The notes: generated from the sequence alone by a model not told the origin. 64,000 bases of DNA from AC-32 sp963772975 (GCA_963772975.1 CAVYZH010000002.1:310001-374000), one strand, 5' to 3'. Numbered from the stretch's first letter, positions 18,602 to 27,968 are shown. Numbers and translations are program-made.

Positions 18602-19998
18602 GCGCCTACCAGCCGGCCGCCATCCGCACCGTGCCGGGTGCGGCGTCGCGCGCCGCCCAGATGGTCGTCTGGCTGGTACCGCTGCTGGTGTTCGGCGCGC
18701 TGATCGCGTTCGTCCTCGTCGGGCACCCCCCGCCCTCCGTGAGGATCGTGCTCGTCGGAGGGATCGGGCTGATCGGCCTGTTGGTCCTGGCAGTGACGCG
18801 CTACGACACCGCCGTCTTCCTCGGCTTCCTCTTGATGAGCGTCGTCTGGGTGCAGCCCGGGCCGCCTGACATCGTCTTCTCGGTGATTTTCGCCGTTGCC
18901 CTTGTCACCGGCCGATTTCATGTGCGGAGGCTGCCGCTGAGCATCGCGATGCTGCTCGCGGCCTTCATCTTCCTGAACATCCTTTCGGCCTCGTTCATCG
19001 TCGACGTGCCCGTCGCAGAGCGCTACTTTGCGATCACGGTCTACCTGGCGATCTTCGCGGTCTGGCTGGCCGGCTACGTCGACTCGCCCCGGCGCGCGCG
19101 ACTCGTGCTGCTCGGGCTGCTGATCACCGGCGTCACGCTCAGTACGGCCGCGTGCGTCTCCCTCTTCGTCGGCGGCGTGCCGCTCGCGAGCCGACTGACC
19201 GGTGCCGGCCGCGCGCAGGGCCTCTTCCACGACCCGAACATCTTCGGTCCGTTCATGGTGGTTCTCGCGTTGCTCGTGCTCGAAGAGCTGCTCGAGCCCC
19301 GCCTGCTGCACGTGCGAAGGTCGTTCAAGTTCTTGCTGCTGCTGGCCTGCGGGGCGGGCGTGCTCTTCTCGTTCTCGCGGGCGGCCTGGCTGAACGCGGC
19401 GGTGGGCGTCTTCGCGATGCTCGTGGTCGTCGCGCTGCGCAGGGGCGGCGGCAGCAAGGCGATGGCGATCCTTGTCACGCTGGTCGTCGCGCTGATCGCG
19501 CTGGCGCTTTTCGTTTCGGTCACCGGCTCGGCGACCTTCCTCAGCGAACGGGCGCGCCTGCAGGGGTACGACACGTCGCGCTTCAACGCGCAAGAAACGG
19601 GGCTGCGGCTCGTCGCCGTCTACCCGTTCGGGGTCGGGCCCGGCCAGTTCGAGTCCTATATCCCGGTCTCCACGCACAGCGCCTACATCCGCGCACTGGC
19701 CGAGCAGGGCGTGCTCGGGCTGGTGACCGTGTTCGGGCTGTTGATCACGACGCTGGTCTTCGCGGGCCGCAACGCGATCCTGGGTCGGGACACCTACGGG
19801 CTCGGCTCGGCCGCGTTACTCGGGGCGTGGTGCGGCCTGATGGCGAACAGCGCGTTCGTCGACACCCTGCACTGGCGGCACCTGTGGATCGTGGCGGCTC
19901 TGATCTGGGCCGGGGCGATGCGGCCCTGGCCGCCCTACGCGGAGACGCGGCCGCGCGGCAGCTCGTCCCCGATCGCGGACGACGCCGCGTACGAGTAG
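18598..19998 (+). CDS. Second O-antigen ligase/polymerase-like membrane protein
   Basis: A 466-aa protein with 10-12 predicted helices. The Wzy_C/O-antigen ligase signature lies in the main loop: RAQGLFHDPNIFGPFMVVL (about 203-221), then VAVYPFGVGPGQFESYIPV and THSAYIRALAEQGVLG, with the catalytic-type His. The ATG at 18598 overlaps the epimerase stop (ATGA). Upstream sequence in the same frame belongs to the frameshifted epimerase, so a fused gene should not be annotated. The 3' end overlaps the convergent kinase gene by 64 bp. Confidence 0.87.
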   Translation: MSAYQPAAIRTVPGAASRAAQMVVWLVPLLVFGALIAFVLVGHPPPSVRIVLVGGIGLIGLLVLAVTRYDTAVFLGFLLMSVVWVQPGPPDIVFSVIFAVALVTGRFHVRRLPLSIAMLLAAFIFLNILSASFIVDVPVAERYFAITVYLAIFAVWLAGYVDSPRRARLVLLGLLITGVTLSTAACVSLFVGGVPLASRLTGAGRAQGLFHDPNIFGPFMVVLALLVLEELLEPRLLHVRRSFKFLLLLACGAGVLFSFSRAAWLNAAVGVFAMLVVVALRRGGGSKAMAILVTLVVALIALALFVSVTGSATFLSERARLQGYDTSRFNAQETGLRLVAVYPFGVGPGQFESYIPVSTHSAYIRALAEQGVLGLVTVFGLLITTLVFAGRNAILGRDTYGLGSAALLGAWCGLMANSAFVDTLHWRHLWIVAALIWAGAMRPWPPYAETRPRGSSSPIADDAAYE

Positions 19999-21518
19999 AC
20001 GATCGAGCGCCGCGAGCCCACCACAACGACGCCGAGAGTGTTCACCTCGAGCCGCTCGAGCGTGTCGCGGAGCTCGGTCAGGTCCTCGAGCGTCGCGAGG
20101 CCGAGCCGCGACACGACGATCACGCTGTCCACGCTCTGCGCGAGCGCGTGGCTGTCGGCGATTCCGAGCAGCGGCGGACCGTCGACGATCACGTACTGGT
20201 AGTCGCGTTCCTGGATCGCCGCGAAAAACGCCGCGAGCGCCTCGCTGAAGAGCAGCTTCGACGGATCGGGAACTGGGGTGCCGCTCGAGATCACGTGCAG
20301 GTTGTCACCGACGCCGCCGACGACGATCTGGACGCTCTCGTCGATTGCCACCGACATCGCGTTCGGGCGCGCGCCGTTGCTCGAAGCCGCGACCAGAATG
20401 TCGGACAGCCCGGGCGAGAGCGGGGTCCTGAACAGCTCGTGCAGCGTCGGGAAGCGGAGGTCGCCGGAGATCAACAGCGTCTTCTGGCCGACTCGCGCGA
20501 GAGCGCGCGCGAGGCCCGCGGCGGCGCTCGTCTTGCCTTCGCCCTCGACCGAGCTCGTGACCAGGATCACCTGCTGCTTGGTCGGAGGGAGGTAGAACCG
20601 GACCGAGGCCTGGAGCGTCTGGTACGCCTCGTTGGCGACCGCGCGCAGGAGTCTGCGCCGGCGGCCAAAGCGATGGCGGACGAACGGGAGGCCGACGAGC
20701 AGCGGGAGGCCGAGCACGCGGCTCACCTCGCGCGGACTGCCCACGCGCGGCGTCAGCCGGTCACGGGCTAGCGCCGCGATGATCCCGAGGAAGAGGGCGG
20801 CGAAGAACGCCAGCACCCCGTTCCGGACCGGCCGGGGAGTGTAGGGAGCGTCCGGCACCTCGGCCGGGATCGTGGTGAGGTCAGAACCGGCAGTGGCGAG
20901 CTCCGTGCTGAGGTTCGCCAGCTGCTGCCGAATGGCGTCGAGCTCCTGCGGAGTCGCTCCGCGCACCTGGGCGTCGCGGAGCTGCGCGGTCAGGGCCGCC
21001 TGGGCCGCCTCGAGCTGGCGGCGGGCGTCCTGCTTGTGCAGCGTGACGAAGGTATTGGCGGTGGCATTGGCGATGAGCGTCGAGAGCCGCGGTTTGGAAG
21101 CCAGGGCCGCAATGCTGATGATGTCGGCCGACTGGTCGACCGACGCCGACACCTTCTTCTCGAGCGAGTCGGCGGTCTCGCCGGGGACCCGCTTCGCTGC
21201 GCTCTCGAGGACGCGCCGGGTCGTCAGCAGCCGCTGGAAGGTCTCGAGGTTCCGCTTCACAGTGTCTGGGTCGGTGCTCGCGAAGACCGAGGTCGCCGGT
21301 TCGTAGATCAGCTTCGACGTCGAGCGGTACGTCTTCTGCACTAAGAGCGAGATACCGACCACTACGGCCGTGGTCGCGACCACGAACGCCACGATCATCC
21401 AGCGCGCCCGCCAGATCGCGTCCAGGCTGCGACGAACCTCGATCGGCTGTTCCGGCTGGAGCTGGGACGAGCTGGTCGGGCGGAGACCGGTGGACGGGAA
21501 CTCTCCGCGTTCGGACAT
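19935..21518 (-). CDS. Wzz chain-length regulator fused to a BY-kinase
   Basis: A 527-aa protein controlling polysaccharide length and export. A Wzz region spans two membrane helices (about 42-61 and 233-250) with a coiled-coil extracytoplasmic part. The cytoplasmic bacterial tyrosine kinase domain has GEGKTS (326-331, Walker A), LLISGDLRFP (Walker A') and VIVDGPPLLG (Walker B). The tail holds only a VYSYAASSAI pair of tyrosines rather than a long Tyr cluster. The start at 21518 is chosen because TATCGT lies 7 nt upstream. It pairs logically with the phosphatase at 33695. Confidence 0.92.
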   Translation of the reverse strand: MSERGEFPSTGLRPTSSSQLQPEQPIEVRRSLDAIWRARWMIVAFVVATTAVVVGISLLVQKTYRSTSKLIYEPATSVFASTDPDTVKRNLETFQRLLTTRRVLESAAKRVPGETADSLEKKVSASVDQSADIISIAALASKPRLSTLIANATANTFVTLHKQDARRQLEAAQAALTAQLRDAQVRGATPQELDAIRQQLANLSTELATAGSDLTTIPAEVPDAPYTPRPVRNGVLAFFAALFLGIIAALARDRLTPRVGSPREVSRVLGLPLLVGLPFVRHRFGRRRRLLRAVANEAYQTLQASVRFYLPPTKQQVILVTSSVEGEGKTSAAAGLARALARVGQKTLLISGDLRFPTLHELFRTPLSPGLSDILVAASSNGARPNAMSVAIDESVQIVVGGVGDNLHVISSGTPVPDPSKLLFSEALAAFFAAIQERDYQYVIVDGPPLLGIADSHALAQSVDSVIVVSRLGLATLEDLTELRDTLERLEVNTLGVVVVGSRRSIVYSYAASSAIGDELPRGRVSA

Positions 21519-21614
21519 TCGCCGCACGATAGCCGAATACCCGGCCGTATCAGGCCCTCCCATGATCCCTCAAACTGGTGAGGCCGGGGGCTCCGGCAGA
21601 GCCGATCCGGGAGC

Positions 21615-23327
21615 ATGGCGCGCCGCCGCCTTCGCTCGCTGCTCGTCCTCGCCGTCGCGCTCTGCGCTACCGCAGCACTGCTGCCCGGGCGTGCCCAGGC
21701 GGCCCGGCTGCACGTGCGCGTCGTCGGCGACAGCGTGATCGTCCGCGTCGTCGGCGCGAGGGCACATTCGATTCGCTACACCCTCGGCCACCACACGATC
21801 GGGCGCCGGCGGCGGGCGCCGTTCAACTACGTCCTCTACGGCTACGCGCCGGCCCGCAGCGAGTCGACCCGGCGCCGCGTGCGGCTAGTCGCCCGCAACG
21901 CGAGGACCGGGCGCGTGCTCGGCATCGCGCGGCTGCGGCGCACCTGGAAGCCGGTGAGGCCCTCCAGAACGCCGAACCCGCACGTCTCGTTCACCAGCAC
22001 GCCGCCCGCGACGACGACGGCGGCGACCGCCACGATCTCGTTCACGACCAAGGACGCGACCGCCACAACGTGCAGTTTCGACGGCGCGCCCTTCGTATCG
22101 TGCGGCAGCCCCGTGACTTTCACCGCCCTTGCACTCGGCACGCACGCCCTGACCGTAGTCGCCTCCAACTCGGCCGTGTTCGCGACCGTGGTGACCGGCT
22201 GGACGGTGCTCGCGCCGCCGCCACCACCGCCTCCTCCCCCGCCGTCCTCGGGCTCGCGGACGACCGTGCCCGTCGCTCCCCCCGCTCCCTACGCGACCCC
22301 GGCGACCGCGGTGACGGTCTACTCCTCGGCGCAGCTGAACGAGGCGCTGAACGCCTCCAACCAGGACATCGTCGTGGCGGACGGTGTCTACGACAACTCC
22401 GGCCCCTTCGTGAACGCGAACGGCGACCGCGTCTACGCCCAGCACCTCGGCGGCGCGATCTTCAAGGCGGGCTTCGTGCTCGGCGGCAACTGGGGCCCCG
22501 GACACGGTCTGCTCCGGGGTCTCGCCTTCGACGTGAGCAACTCGAGCAAGGTGCTGAACGGCTCGATCGTCCACATCTGGGGCACCGGCTCGAACTCGCA
22601 GGTCCTCGACACCACTCTCGAGGGCAACAGCGTGATCTCGTCCGGAATCCTGGCTCGCGAGGTCGAGGGCGTGGTCATCCGCCGGGTCGTCGCCCGAGAC
22701 TTCCGCGACTGGGGCGTGATCGTCGATCCCAACACCGCGAGCTACACACCCGCGACGCCGCCCGTGCTGGAGGACGTCGACTCGGCCAACGTCAGCTGGC
22801 CCGTGGCCCGCGCTTCGAACGGGACCGCCGAGGCCTGCGTCTGGGTCGGCGTGAAGGCCATCGTCCGGCGCCTGAAGGCGCGCAACTGCGCCTGGGAAGG
22901 ACTCTGGGTCGGCACCGGCACGCGCGACAGCGTCTTCGAGGACCTCGACCTGAACGACGTGGGCATCGGCGTCTACGTCGAGCACTTCGCCGCCGAGACC
23001 ACCTTCCACCGGATCCATGCAGGCCCGAACGTCGACCGCGGGCTGACCTGCGAATGGGCCGATCCCGCGTGGGGCTCACGGGCGGCCTGCAGCGACAATG
23101 TGATCGAGGACTCGTACTTCGACACGCGCGTGATCGGCGTCTACCTCGACCAGGGCACGATCCGCACGACGGTCCGGAACTCGACCTTCGTCCACCAGCG
23201 TTGCGGCGCGATCGGGAACTACGACGGCGTCGGCAATCTCTGGGACACGAGCGGCAACGACTACGGCTCGATCGCTTCCAGCGCCGTCGCGGTCTACACG
23301 CACCACCTCTACAGCTGCCCGTCCTAG
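21615..23327 (+). CDS. Secreted right-handed beta-helix protein
   Basis: A 570-aa exported protein. It has a signal peptide (1-29, ending AQAA), an immunoglobulin-like or repeat domain (about 115-195), a run of ten prolines (about 202-211) as a rigid linker, then a parallel beta-helix (about 235-560). Repeated VI-rR-v and N-ies-f turns occur, such as VEGVVIRRVVARDFRDWGV and RDSVFEDLDLNDVGIGVYVE. Such folds occur in polysaccharide lyases and surface carbohydrate-binding proteins. The position in the locus suggests processing or binding of the exported glycan; no catalytic residues can be assigned. Confidence 0.75.
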   Translation: MARRRLRSLLVLAVALCATAALLPGRAQAARLHVRVVGDSVIVRVVGARAHSIRYTLGHHTIGRRRRAPFNYVLYGYAPARSESTRRRVRLVARNARTGRVLGIARLRRTWKPVRPSRTPNPHVSFTSTPPATTTAATATISFTTKDATATTCSFDGAPFVSCGSPVTFTALALGTHALTVVASNSAVFATVVTGWTVLAPPPPPPPPPPSSGSRTTVPVAPPAPYATPATAVTVYSSAQLNEALNASNQDIVVADGVYDNSGPFVNANGDRVYAQHLGGAIFKAGFVLGGNWGPGHGLLRGLAFDVSNSSKVLNGSIVHIWGTGSNSQVLDTTLEGNSVISSGILAREVEGVVIRRVVARDFRDWGVIVDPNTASYTPATPPVLEDVDSANVSWPVARASNGTAEACVWVGVKAIVRRLKARNCAWEGLWVGTGTRDSVFEDLDLNDVGIGVYVEHFAAETTFHRIHAGPNVDRGLTCEWADPAWGSRAACSDNVIEDSYFDTRVIGVYLDQGTIRTTVRNSTFVHQRCGAIGNYDGVGNLWDTSGNDYGSIASSAVAVYTHHLYSCPS

Positions 23328-23347
23328 CGGGAACGGGCGGGAACCGC

Positions 23348-23374
23348 CGGCGCGTGCATAGTTAGCACGCGCCG
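23348..23374 (+). promoter_or_regulatory. Perfect 10-bp inverted repeat abutting a TTG start
   Basis: CGGCGCGTGC (23348-23357) and GCACGCGCCG (23365-23374) pair perfectly around the AT-rich loop ATAGTTA. The repeat ends on the base before the glycosyltransferase TTG start and begins 20 nt after the previous stop. It could be an operator over a TAGTTA-like -10, a translational lock, or a terminator for the beta-helix gene. Confidence 0.45.
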
Positions 23375-24520
23375 TTGGACACGATCAGGCCCTCGATCCT
23401 GCACGTCTCGCAGCCCACCGAAGGCGGGGTCTGCCGCTGCGTGCGCGAGCTCGTGGCCGATCAGCTCGCGCGCGACTGGGAGGTCGCCGTCGCCAGCCCG
23501 GGCGGGGAGCTCGGAGAGGCCGTGCTCGCGCTCGGCGCCGAGCATCTCGACTGGCAGGCGGGCAGCTCGCCGGGACCGTCGTCCGCGGGCGAGACCCTGC
23601 GTTTGAGGCGCATCCTGGGCGAGCGCGCGCCGACGCTCGTACACCTGCACTCCTCCAAGCCCGGGCTCGCCGGGCGGCTCGCGCTGCGCGGCCGGGTGCC
23701 GACGATCTTCCAGCCGCACGGCTGGTCGTTCTACCCGCTCTCGGGCCTGATGCGGCGGGGGGCGATCGCCTGGGAGCGCTCGGGAGCACGCTGGGCCCAC
23801 GCCGTCGCTTGCGTCAGCGAGAGCGAGCGGCGCCGCGGCGAGGCGGCCGGAATTCGCGCGCGCTGGGAGGTCATGCCGAACGGCGTCGACGTGCGCTCGC
23901 TGCTCCCCGCGTCCGACGAGAACGCGCCTGCCGCGCGCCGGGAGCTCGAGCTGCCCGACGGCCCGCTCGTCGTCTGCCTCGGCCGGCTCTGCCGGGCCAA
24001 GGGCCAGGACCAGCTCGTCGAGGCCTGGTCGCGCGTGCTCGAGCGGCTTCCGGATGCGACGCTCGCGCTCGTCGGCGGCGGTCCGGACCTCGAGGCGGTG
24101 CGCAGCCTCCCCGCCGAGCGCGTGCTCTTCGCCGGCGAGCGCACCGACGCGCCCTCCTGGCTCGCCGCGGCCGACGTGGTCGCGGCTCCCTCGCGCTGGG
24201 AGGGGATGTCGTTTGCGATGCTGGAAACGATGGCCTCCGCGCGTAGCCTCGTGATCACCGACGTTCCCGGTGCACGGGACGCATTGGGCGACCACGCCGG
24301 GATCGTCCCGCTCGGCGACCTGCCGGCGCTTGCCGACGCGATCGCCGAGCGGCTGCTCGATCCGGCGCTCGCCGCTAAGGAGGGCGCCGTCGCCCGCATC
24401 CGGGTCGAGCGCGACCACGACCTCCGCGACACGACACACGGCGTCGCGCTGCTCTATGGCCGGGTGCTCGGCCTTCCGCTCGCCGGGCTCGAAGACGCAC
24501 GGATCGCGGCCGCGCGATGA
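23375..24520 (+). CDS. Glycosyltransferase family 4
   Basis: A 381-aa GT-B enzyme. The N-terminal acceptor half begins with LHVSQPTEGGVCRCVRELV. The C-terminal donor half has VVCLGRLCRAKGQDQLVEAW and the EGMSFAMLETMASARSLV E-x7-E motif of retaining GT4 enzymes. It is cytoplasmic and adds a sugar to the lipid-linked repeat unit; the donor sugar is unknown. The TTG start is the only one that keeps the beta-strand intact. The stop overlaps the next gene as ATGA. Confidence 0.9.
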   Translation: MDTIRPSILHVSQPTEGGVCRCVRELVADQLARDWEVAVASPGGELGEAVLALGAEHLDWQAGSSPGPSSAGETLRLRRILGERAPTLVHLHSSKPGLAGRLALRGRVPTIFQPHGWSFYPLSGLMRRGAIAWERSGARWAHAVACVSESERRRGEAAGIRARWEVMPNGVDVRSLLPASDENAPAARRELELPDGPLVVCLGRLCRAKGQDQLVEAWSRVLERLPDATLALVGGGPDLEAVRSLPAERVLFAGERTDAPSWLAAADVVAAPSRWEGMSFAMLETMASARSLVITDVPGARDALGDHAGIVPLGDLPALADAIAERLLDPALAAKEGAVARIRVERDHDLRDTTHGVALLYGRVLGLPLAGLEDARIAAAR

Positions 24521-25371
24521 GGATCGACTACCTGATCCGCGCGCACACGGCGCCCGAGCAGCTGGCGCGGCTGGTCGAGCGGCTGGACGACGGCGACGTC
24601 CGCTTCTACGTCCACGTCAACCGCCTCAGCGACGACGAGGTCTTCGAGGCGATGCGCGCCCGGCTCGCCGGCCGCGAGCACGTCACCTGGCTGCCCAGGG
24701 TCGCCTGCCGCTGGGGCGGCTTCAGCCTCTTGGAGGCGACGCTCGTGGGGATCGAGGCGATCCTGGCGAGCGGCGACCTGCCTGACCATGCGCTGCTCCT
24801 CTCGGGCCAGGACTACCCGCTGAAGCGGCCGGCCGAGATCCGCGCGCACCTCGCGGAGCGGCAAGGACGCAATGTGCTGCATCACTTCCACCTCCCCGCC
24901 GCCGAATGGGCGGGCGAGGGTGGCGGGCTCAACCGCCTTCGCTACCGGTACTTCGAGCGGGTCCGCTACAAGACGCGGCTGCTGCGGCTCCCCCTCCCCC
25001 GCCACCTCCCGGCCGGCCTCGAGCCGTACGGCGGGATGGCGCTCTGGGCGCTGACCGGCGAGACGCTCAAGTGGCTGATGCGCTTTGTGGCGGAGCGGCC
25101 CGACGTGCTGAACTTCTTCCGCCACACCAAGATGCCGGACGAGACCTTCTTCCAGACCGTTCTGCTGAGCTCGTCGCTCGCGGGGACGGTCAACAACGAG
25201 CAGCTCCACTACCTGGACTGGAGTGCAGGCAGCGCGCACCCGGGCACGCTGACCACGGCCGACCTGCCGCAGCTGCGGGCCTCCGGCATGCTCTTCGCGC
25301 GCAAGTTCGACGCCGACGTTGACTCCGAGATCCTCGAGCTGCTCGACCAGGAGCTGGCGCATGCCTTTTAA
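24517..25371 (+). CDS. Core-2/I-branching-type glycosyltransferase (GT14-like)
   Basis: A 284-aa protein of the beta-1,6-N-acetylglucosaminyltransferase (Branch) family. MRIDYLIRAHTAPEQLARLV opens the fold, LLLSGQDYPLKRPAEI is the characteristic S-G-x-D-x-P motif (about 93-108), and MPDETFFQTVLLSS (about 207-220) carries the E-x-F catalytic region. The bacterial relatives act on surface glycans. It overlaps both neighbours by a few bases, so it is part of one operon. Confidence 0.85.
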   Translation: MRIDYLIRAHTAPEQLARLVERLDDGDVRFYVHVNRLSDDEVFEAMRARLAGREHVTWLPRVACRWGGFSLLEATLVGIEAILASGDLPDHALLLSGQDYPLKRPAEIRAHLAERQGRNVLHHFHLPAAEWAGEGGGLNRLRYRYFERVRYKTRLLRLPLPRHLPAGLEPYGGMALWALTGETLKWLMRFVAERPDVLNFFRHTKMPDETFFQTVLLSSSLAGTVNNEQLHYLDWSAGSAHPGTLTTADLPQLRASGMLFARKFDADVDSEILELLDQELAHAF

Positions 25372-26142
25372 GACGGTCATCCTCGCCGACGGCTACGGCA
25401 CGCGCCTCTCCGAGGAGACGTCGATGCGCCCGAAGCCGATGGTCGAGATCGGCGAGCGGCCGATCCTCTGGCACATCGTGAAGGGCTACGAGGCGCACAG
25501 CGTGCGCGAGTTCGTGATCTGCTGCGGCTACAAGTCGCACGAGATCAAGGACTACTTCGTCAACTACGCGCTGCGGCAGGCGGACGTGATGGTCGACCTG
25601 TGGCCGCGAACGAGGTCGGGCTCGAGGCGCACGGGCTCGAGCCCTGGCGCGTGCACCTGGTCGAGTCCGGCGACGCGACCATGCCCCGAGGACGGCTGAA
25701 GCGCGTGGCGGAGCTCGTCTCCGGAGTGACGTTCTTCTTCACCTACGGCGACTGCGTGACCCATCTCGACATGACGAAGCTGCTCGGGTTCCACCGTGCC
25801 GAGGACGCACTCGCGACCTTGACGGCGATCCGGCCGCCGGGCCGCTTCGGCGAGCTCGCGCTCGGCGACGAGACGACCAGGATCGAGCACTTCCGTGAGA
25901 GGCCCGAGGGTGACCGCGGCTGGGTCAACGGCGGCTTCTTCGTGCTCGAGCCGGACGTGCTCGACTACATCGCCGGCGACGAGACAGTCTGGGAACGCGA
26001 GCCGCTCGAGCGCCTGGCCGAAGAGGGCCGGCTGGGCGCCTACCAGCACGACGGCTACTGGCAGAACACAGACAGCCTGCGCGACAAGATGGTCCTCGAG
26101 GAGCAGTGGGCGAGCGGCAGCCCGCGGTGGAAGACCTGGTAG
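25361..26142 (+). pseudogene. rfbF: Glucose-1-phosphate cytidylyltransferase, one frameshift
   Basis: An RfbF-type enzyme that makes CDP-glucose. The N-terminal part from ATG 25361 has GTRLSEETSMRPKPMVEIG and VREFVICCGYKSHEIKDYF. The remainder, in another frame, has GLEPWRVHLVESGDATMPRG, DRGWVNGGFFVLEPDVLDYI and AYQHDGYWQNTDSLRDKMVL. One missing base near 25600 would restore about 260 aa, the normal family length. The nucleotide-binding loop reads ADGYGTR where the family has AGGxGTR. No CDP-glucose 4,6-dehydratase is recognisable nearby, which is odd for this pathway. Confidence 0.8.
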
Positions 26143-26661
26143 CCGGCCCCGCCCGCCGCTCCTGCGGCACACGACTCGAGCACGTGTTCGCCGACGTGCG
26201 TAGCTCACCTCTGGCGAACTCGTTCCTGCGCGCCGAGGGAGTCGCTCGCGGGCGAGCGCGCGGCCGGGCTGGACGGGCTCGAGCGCTACGCGGCCTTCGA
26301 CCAGCAGGTGCGCGCGGTCAAGCGCGACCTGCTCGAGCTGTTGATCGGCTTCCGCCGCGACGGCGCGCAGATCGTGGGCTACGGCGCGGCCGCCAAGGGC
26401 AACACGCTCCTCAACTACTGCGGCATCAGGGCCAACCTGCTCGACTACGTCCTCGACCGCAGCCCACACAAGCAGGGGCTCTTCCTGCCGGGCACCCGGC
26501 TGCCGATCCACGCGCCGGAGCGGATCGCCGAGACCAAGCCCGACTACGTCCTGATCCTGCCCTGGAACCTGCGCAACGAGATCGTCGGTCAGATGGCGCA
26601 CGTGCGCGACTGGGGCGGCCGCTTCGTCGTCCCGGTGCCCAGGGCGACGGTACTCGAGTGA
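26127..26661 (+). pseudogene. Sugar C-methyltransferase remnant lacking its catalytic middle
   Basis: Two ends of one family are present. Residues such as SCGTRLEHVFADVRSSPLAN (from about 26150) match the N-terminal zinc-binding domain (Methyltransf_13). From about 26246, in another frame, GYGAAAKGNTLLNYCGIRAN and PDYVLILPWNLRNEIVGQM match the C-terminal domain (Methyltransf_14). The SAM-binding domain between them, normally more than 200 residues, is absent and the halves are out of frame. The intact enzyme would add a branch methyl to a CDP- or dTDP-keto-sugar, fitting the rfbF gene before it. Confidence 0.75.
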
Positions 26662-27968
26662 GCCTCGACCGCAGCTCGCTGCCCTCGGCCGCCGAGGCCG
26701 GCGAAGAGATGCACGCCCTTGCGACCGAGCTGTTTCCGTTCTGCCGCAGCCTCACGGGCGACGGCGTGCGCCAGACCCTCGACGTGGTCGAGCGCACGGT
26801 GCCGCTCGAGCGCACGGCCGTGCCGAGCGGCACGCAGGTCTACGACTGGATGCTCCCGCGGGAGTGGAACGTCCGCGGCGCGCGCCTCACCGGCCCCGAC
26901 GGCCGGGTCGTGGCCGACTTCGCGGACTCCAACCTCCACGTCCTCAACTACAGCGTCCCGGTCTCCGGCACGTTCTCGCTGGACGAGCTGCGCCCGCATC
27001 TCTTCACCGATCCGGCCCGGCCCGGCGTGATCCCCTACCGCACCCCCTATCACTCCGAGAACTGGGGCTTCTGCCTCCCGCACTCGGTCTACGAGCAGCT
27101 GCCTGCGGGCGACTACCAGGTCGAGATCGACTCGATGCTCGAGGACGGCGAGCTCGTCTACGCGGAGCGCTTCCTGCCGGGCGAGAGGGACGACGAGGTG
27201 CTGCTCTCGACCTACGTCTGCCATCCGTCGCTCGCGAACGACAACCTCTCCGGCGTCGTGCTGGCCGCGACGCTCGCGCGCCATCTCGACGGCCAGCAGC
27301 TGCGGCGCTCGCATCGCTTCGTGTTCTCGCCGGCGACGATCGGGCCGCTCGCCTGGCTCTCGCGCAACGAGCAACGGCTGCCCCGGATCGCCGCCGGCCT
27401 GGTCGTCTCGTGCGTCGGCGATCCGGGGCCGTTCACGTACAAGCGCAGCCGCCGCGGCGACAGCGAGATCGACCGCGCCGCCGCCGCGGTGCCGGGCGAC
27501 GAGGGGCGGACCGAGGACTTCACGCCGCTCGGCACCGACGAGCGGCAGTTCTGCTCGCCGGGTTTCGACCTCCCCATCGGGGTGCTTTCGCGCACGCCGA
27601 CCGACCGTTTCCCGGAGTACCACTCCTCTGCGGACGATCTCGACTTCGTCCGGCCGCAGGCGCTCGGTGAGTCGTTCGAGCGTTACCTCGACGTGCTCGA
27701 CGTGCTCGAGCGCAACCGCTCCTTCCGGAACCTGAGCCCGAAGGGCGAGCCGCAGCTCGGCAAGCGCGGCCTCTACCGGGCCGTCGGCGGCGGCTCGTTC
27801 ACGGAAGGCCCGCTGCTCTGGGTGCTGAACCTCTCCGACGGCGAGCACGACCTGCTGGCGATCGCCGAACGCTCCGGCCTGACGTTCGCCGAGGTCGCAG
27901 ACGCCGCCGACGCGCTCGTCGAAGCCGGGCTGCTAGCGGGGATCGATGGGAACGGCGCCGCAGCCTAA
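26658..27968 (+). CDS. DUF4910/DUF2172 aminopeptidase-like protein
   Basis: A 436-aa intact protein of the DUF4910 family, which combines an M28-like aminopeptidase fold, an inserted DUF2172 domain and a C-terminal winged helix. Candidate metal-binding residues lie in STYVCHPSLANDNLSG (about 195-210), GTDERQF and PEYHSSADDLDF. Members recur in polysaccharide and sugar-modification clusters, but their substrate is not established. The GTG start overlaps the previous stop as GTGA. The end overlaps the flippase gene by 23 bp. Confidence 0.8.
   Translation: MSLDRSSLPSAAEAGEEMHALATELFPFCRSLTGDGVRQTLDVVERTVPLERTAVPSGTQVYDWMLPREWNVRGARLTGPDGRVVADFADSNLHVLNYSVPVSGTFSLDELRPHLFTDPARPGVIPYRTPYHSENWGFCLPHSVYEQLPAGDYQVEIDSMLEDGELVYAERFLPGERDDEVLLSTYVCHPSLANDNLSGVVLAATLARHLDGQQLRRSHRFVFSPATIGPLAWLSRNEQRLPRIAAGLVVSCVGDPGPFTYKRSRRGDSEIDRAAAAVPGDEGRTEDFTPLGTDERQFCSPGFDLPIGVLSRTPTDRFPEYHSSADDLDFVRPQALGESFERYLDVLDVLERNRSFRNLSPKGEPQLGKRGLYRAVGGGSFTEGPLLWVLNLSDGEHDLLAIAERSGLTFAEVADAADALVEAGLLAGIDGNGAAA

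Noticed and set aside
17695..19998. A continuous 767-codon plus-strand frame suggesting an epimerase-ligase fusion protein
   Set aside because: The middle of the frameshifted epimerase and the second Wzy gene merely share a frame. The true epimerase continues in another frame to 18601, and the Wzy gene has its own ATG at 18598 with a -10 box.
22217..22246. Run of CCG/CCA/CCT triplets resembling a microsatellite
   Set aside because: It encodes the ten-proline linker of the beta-helix protein with mixed codons, so it is protein-driven rather than a simple-sequence repeat.
26106..27968. 620-codon frame running from the methyltransferase remnant into the DUF4910 gene
   Set aside because: The frame between about 26245 and 26657 is a shadow of the methyltransferase C-terminal domain, and the DUF4910 protein has its own GTG at 26658 in a GTGA overlap.
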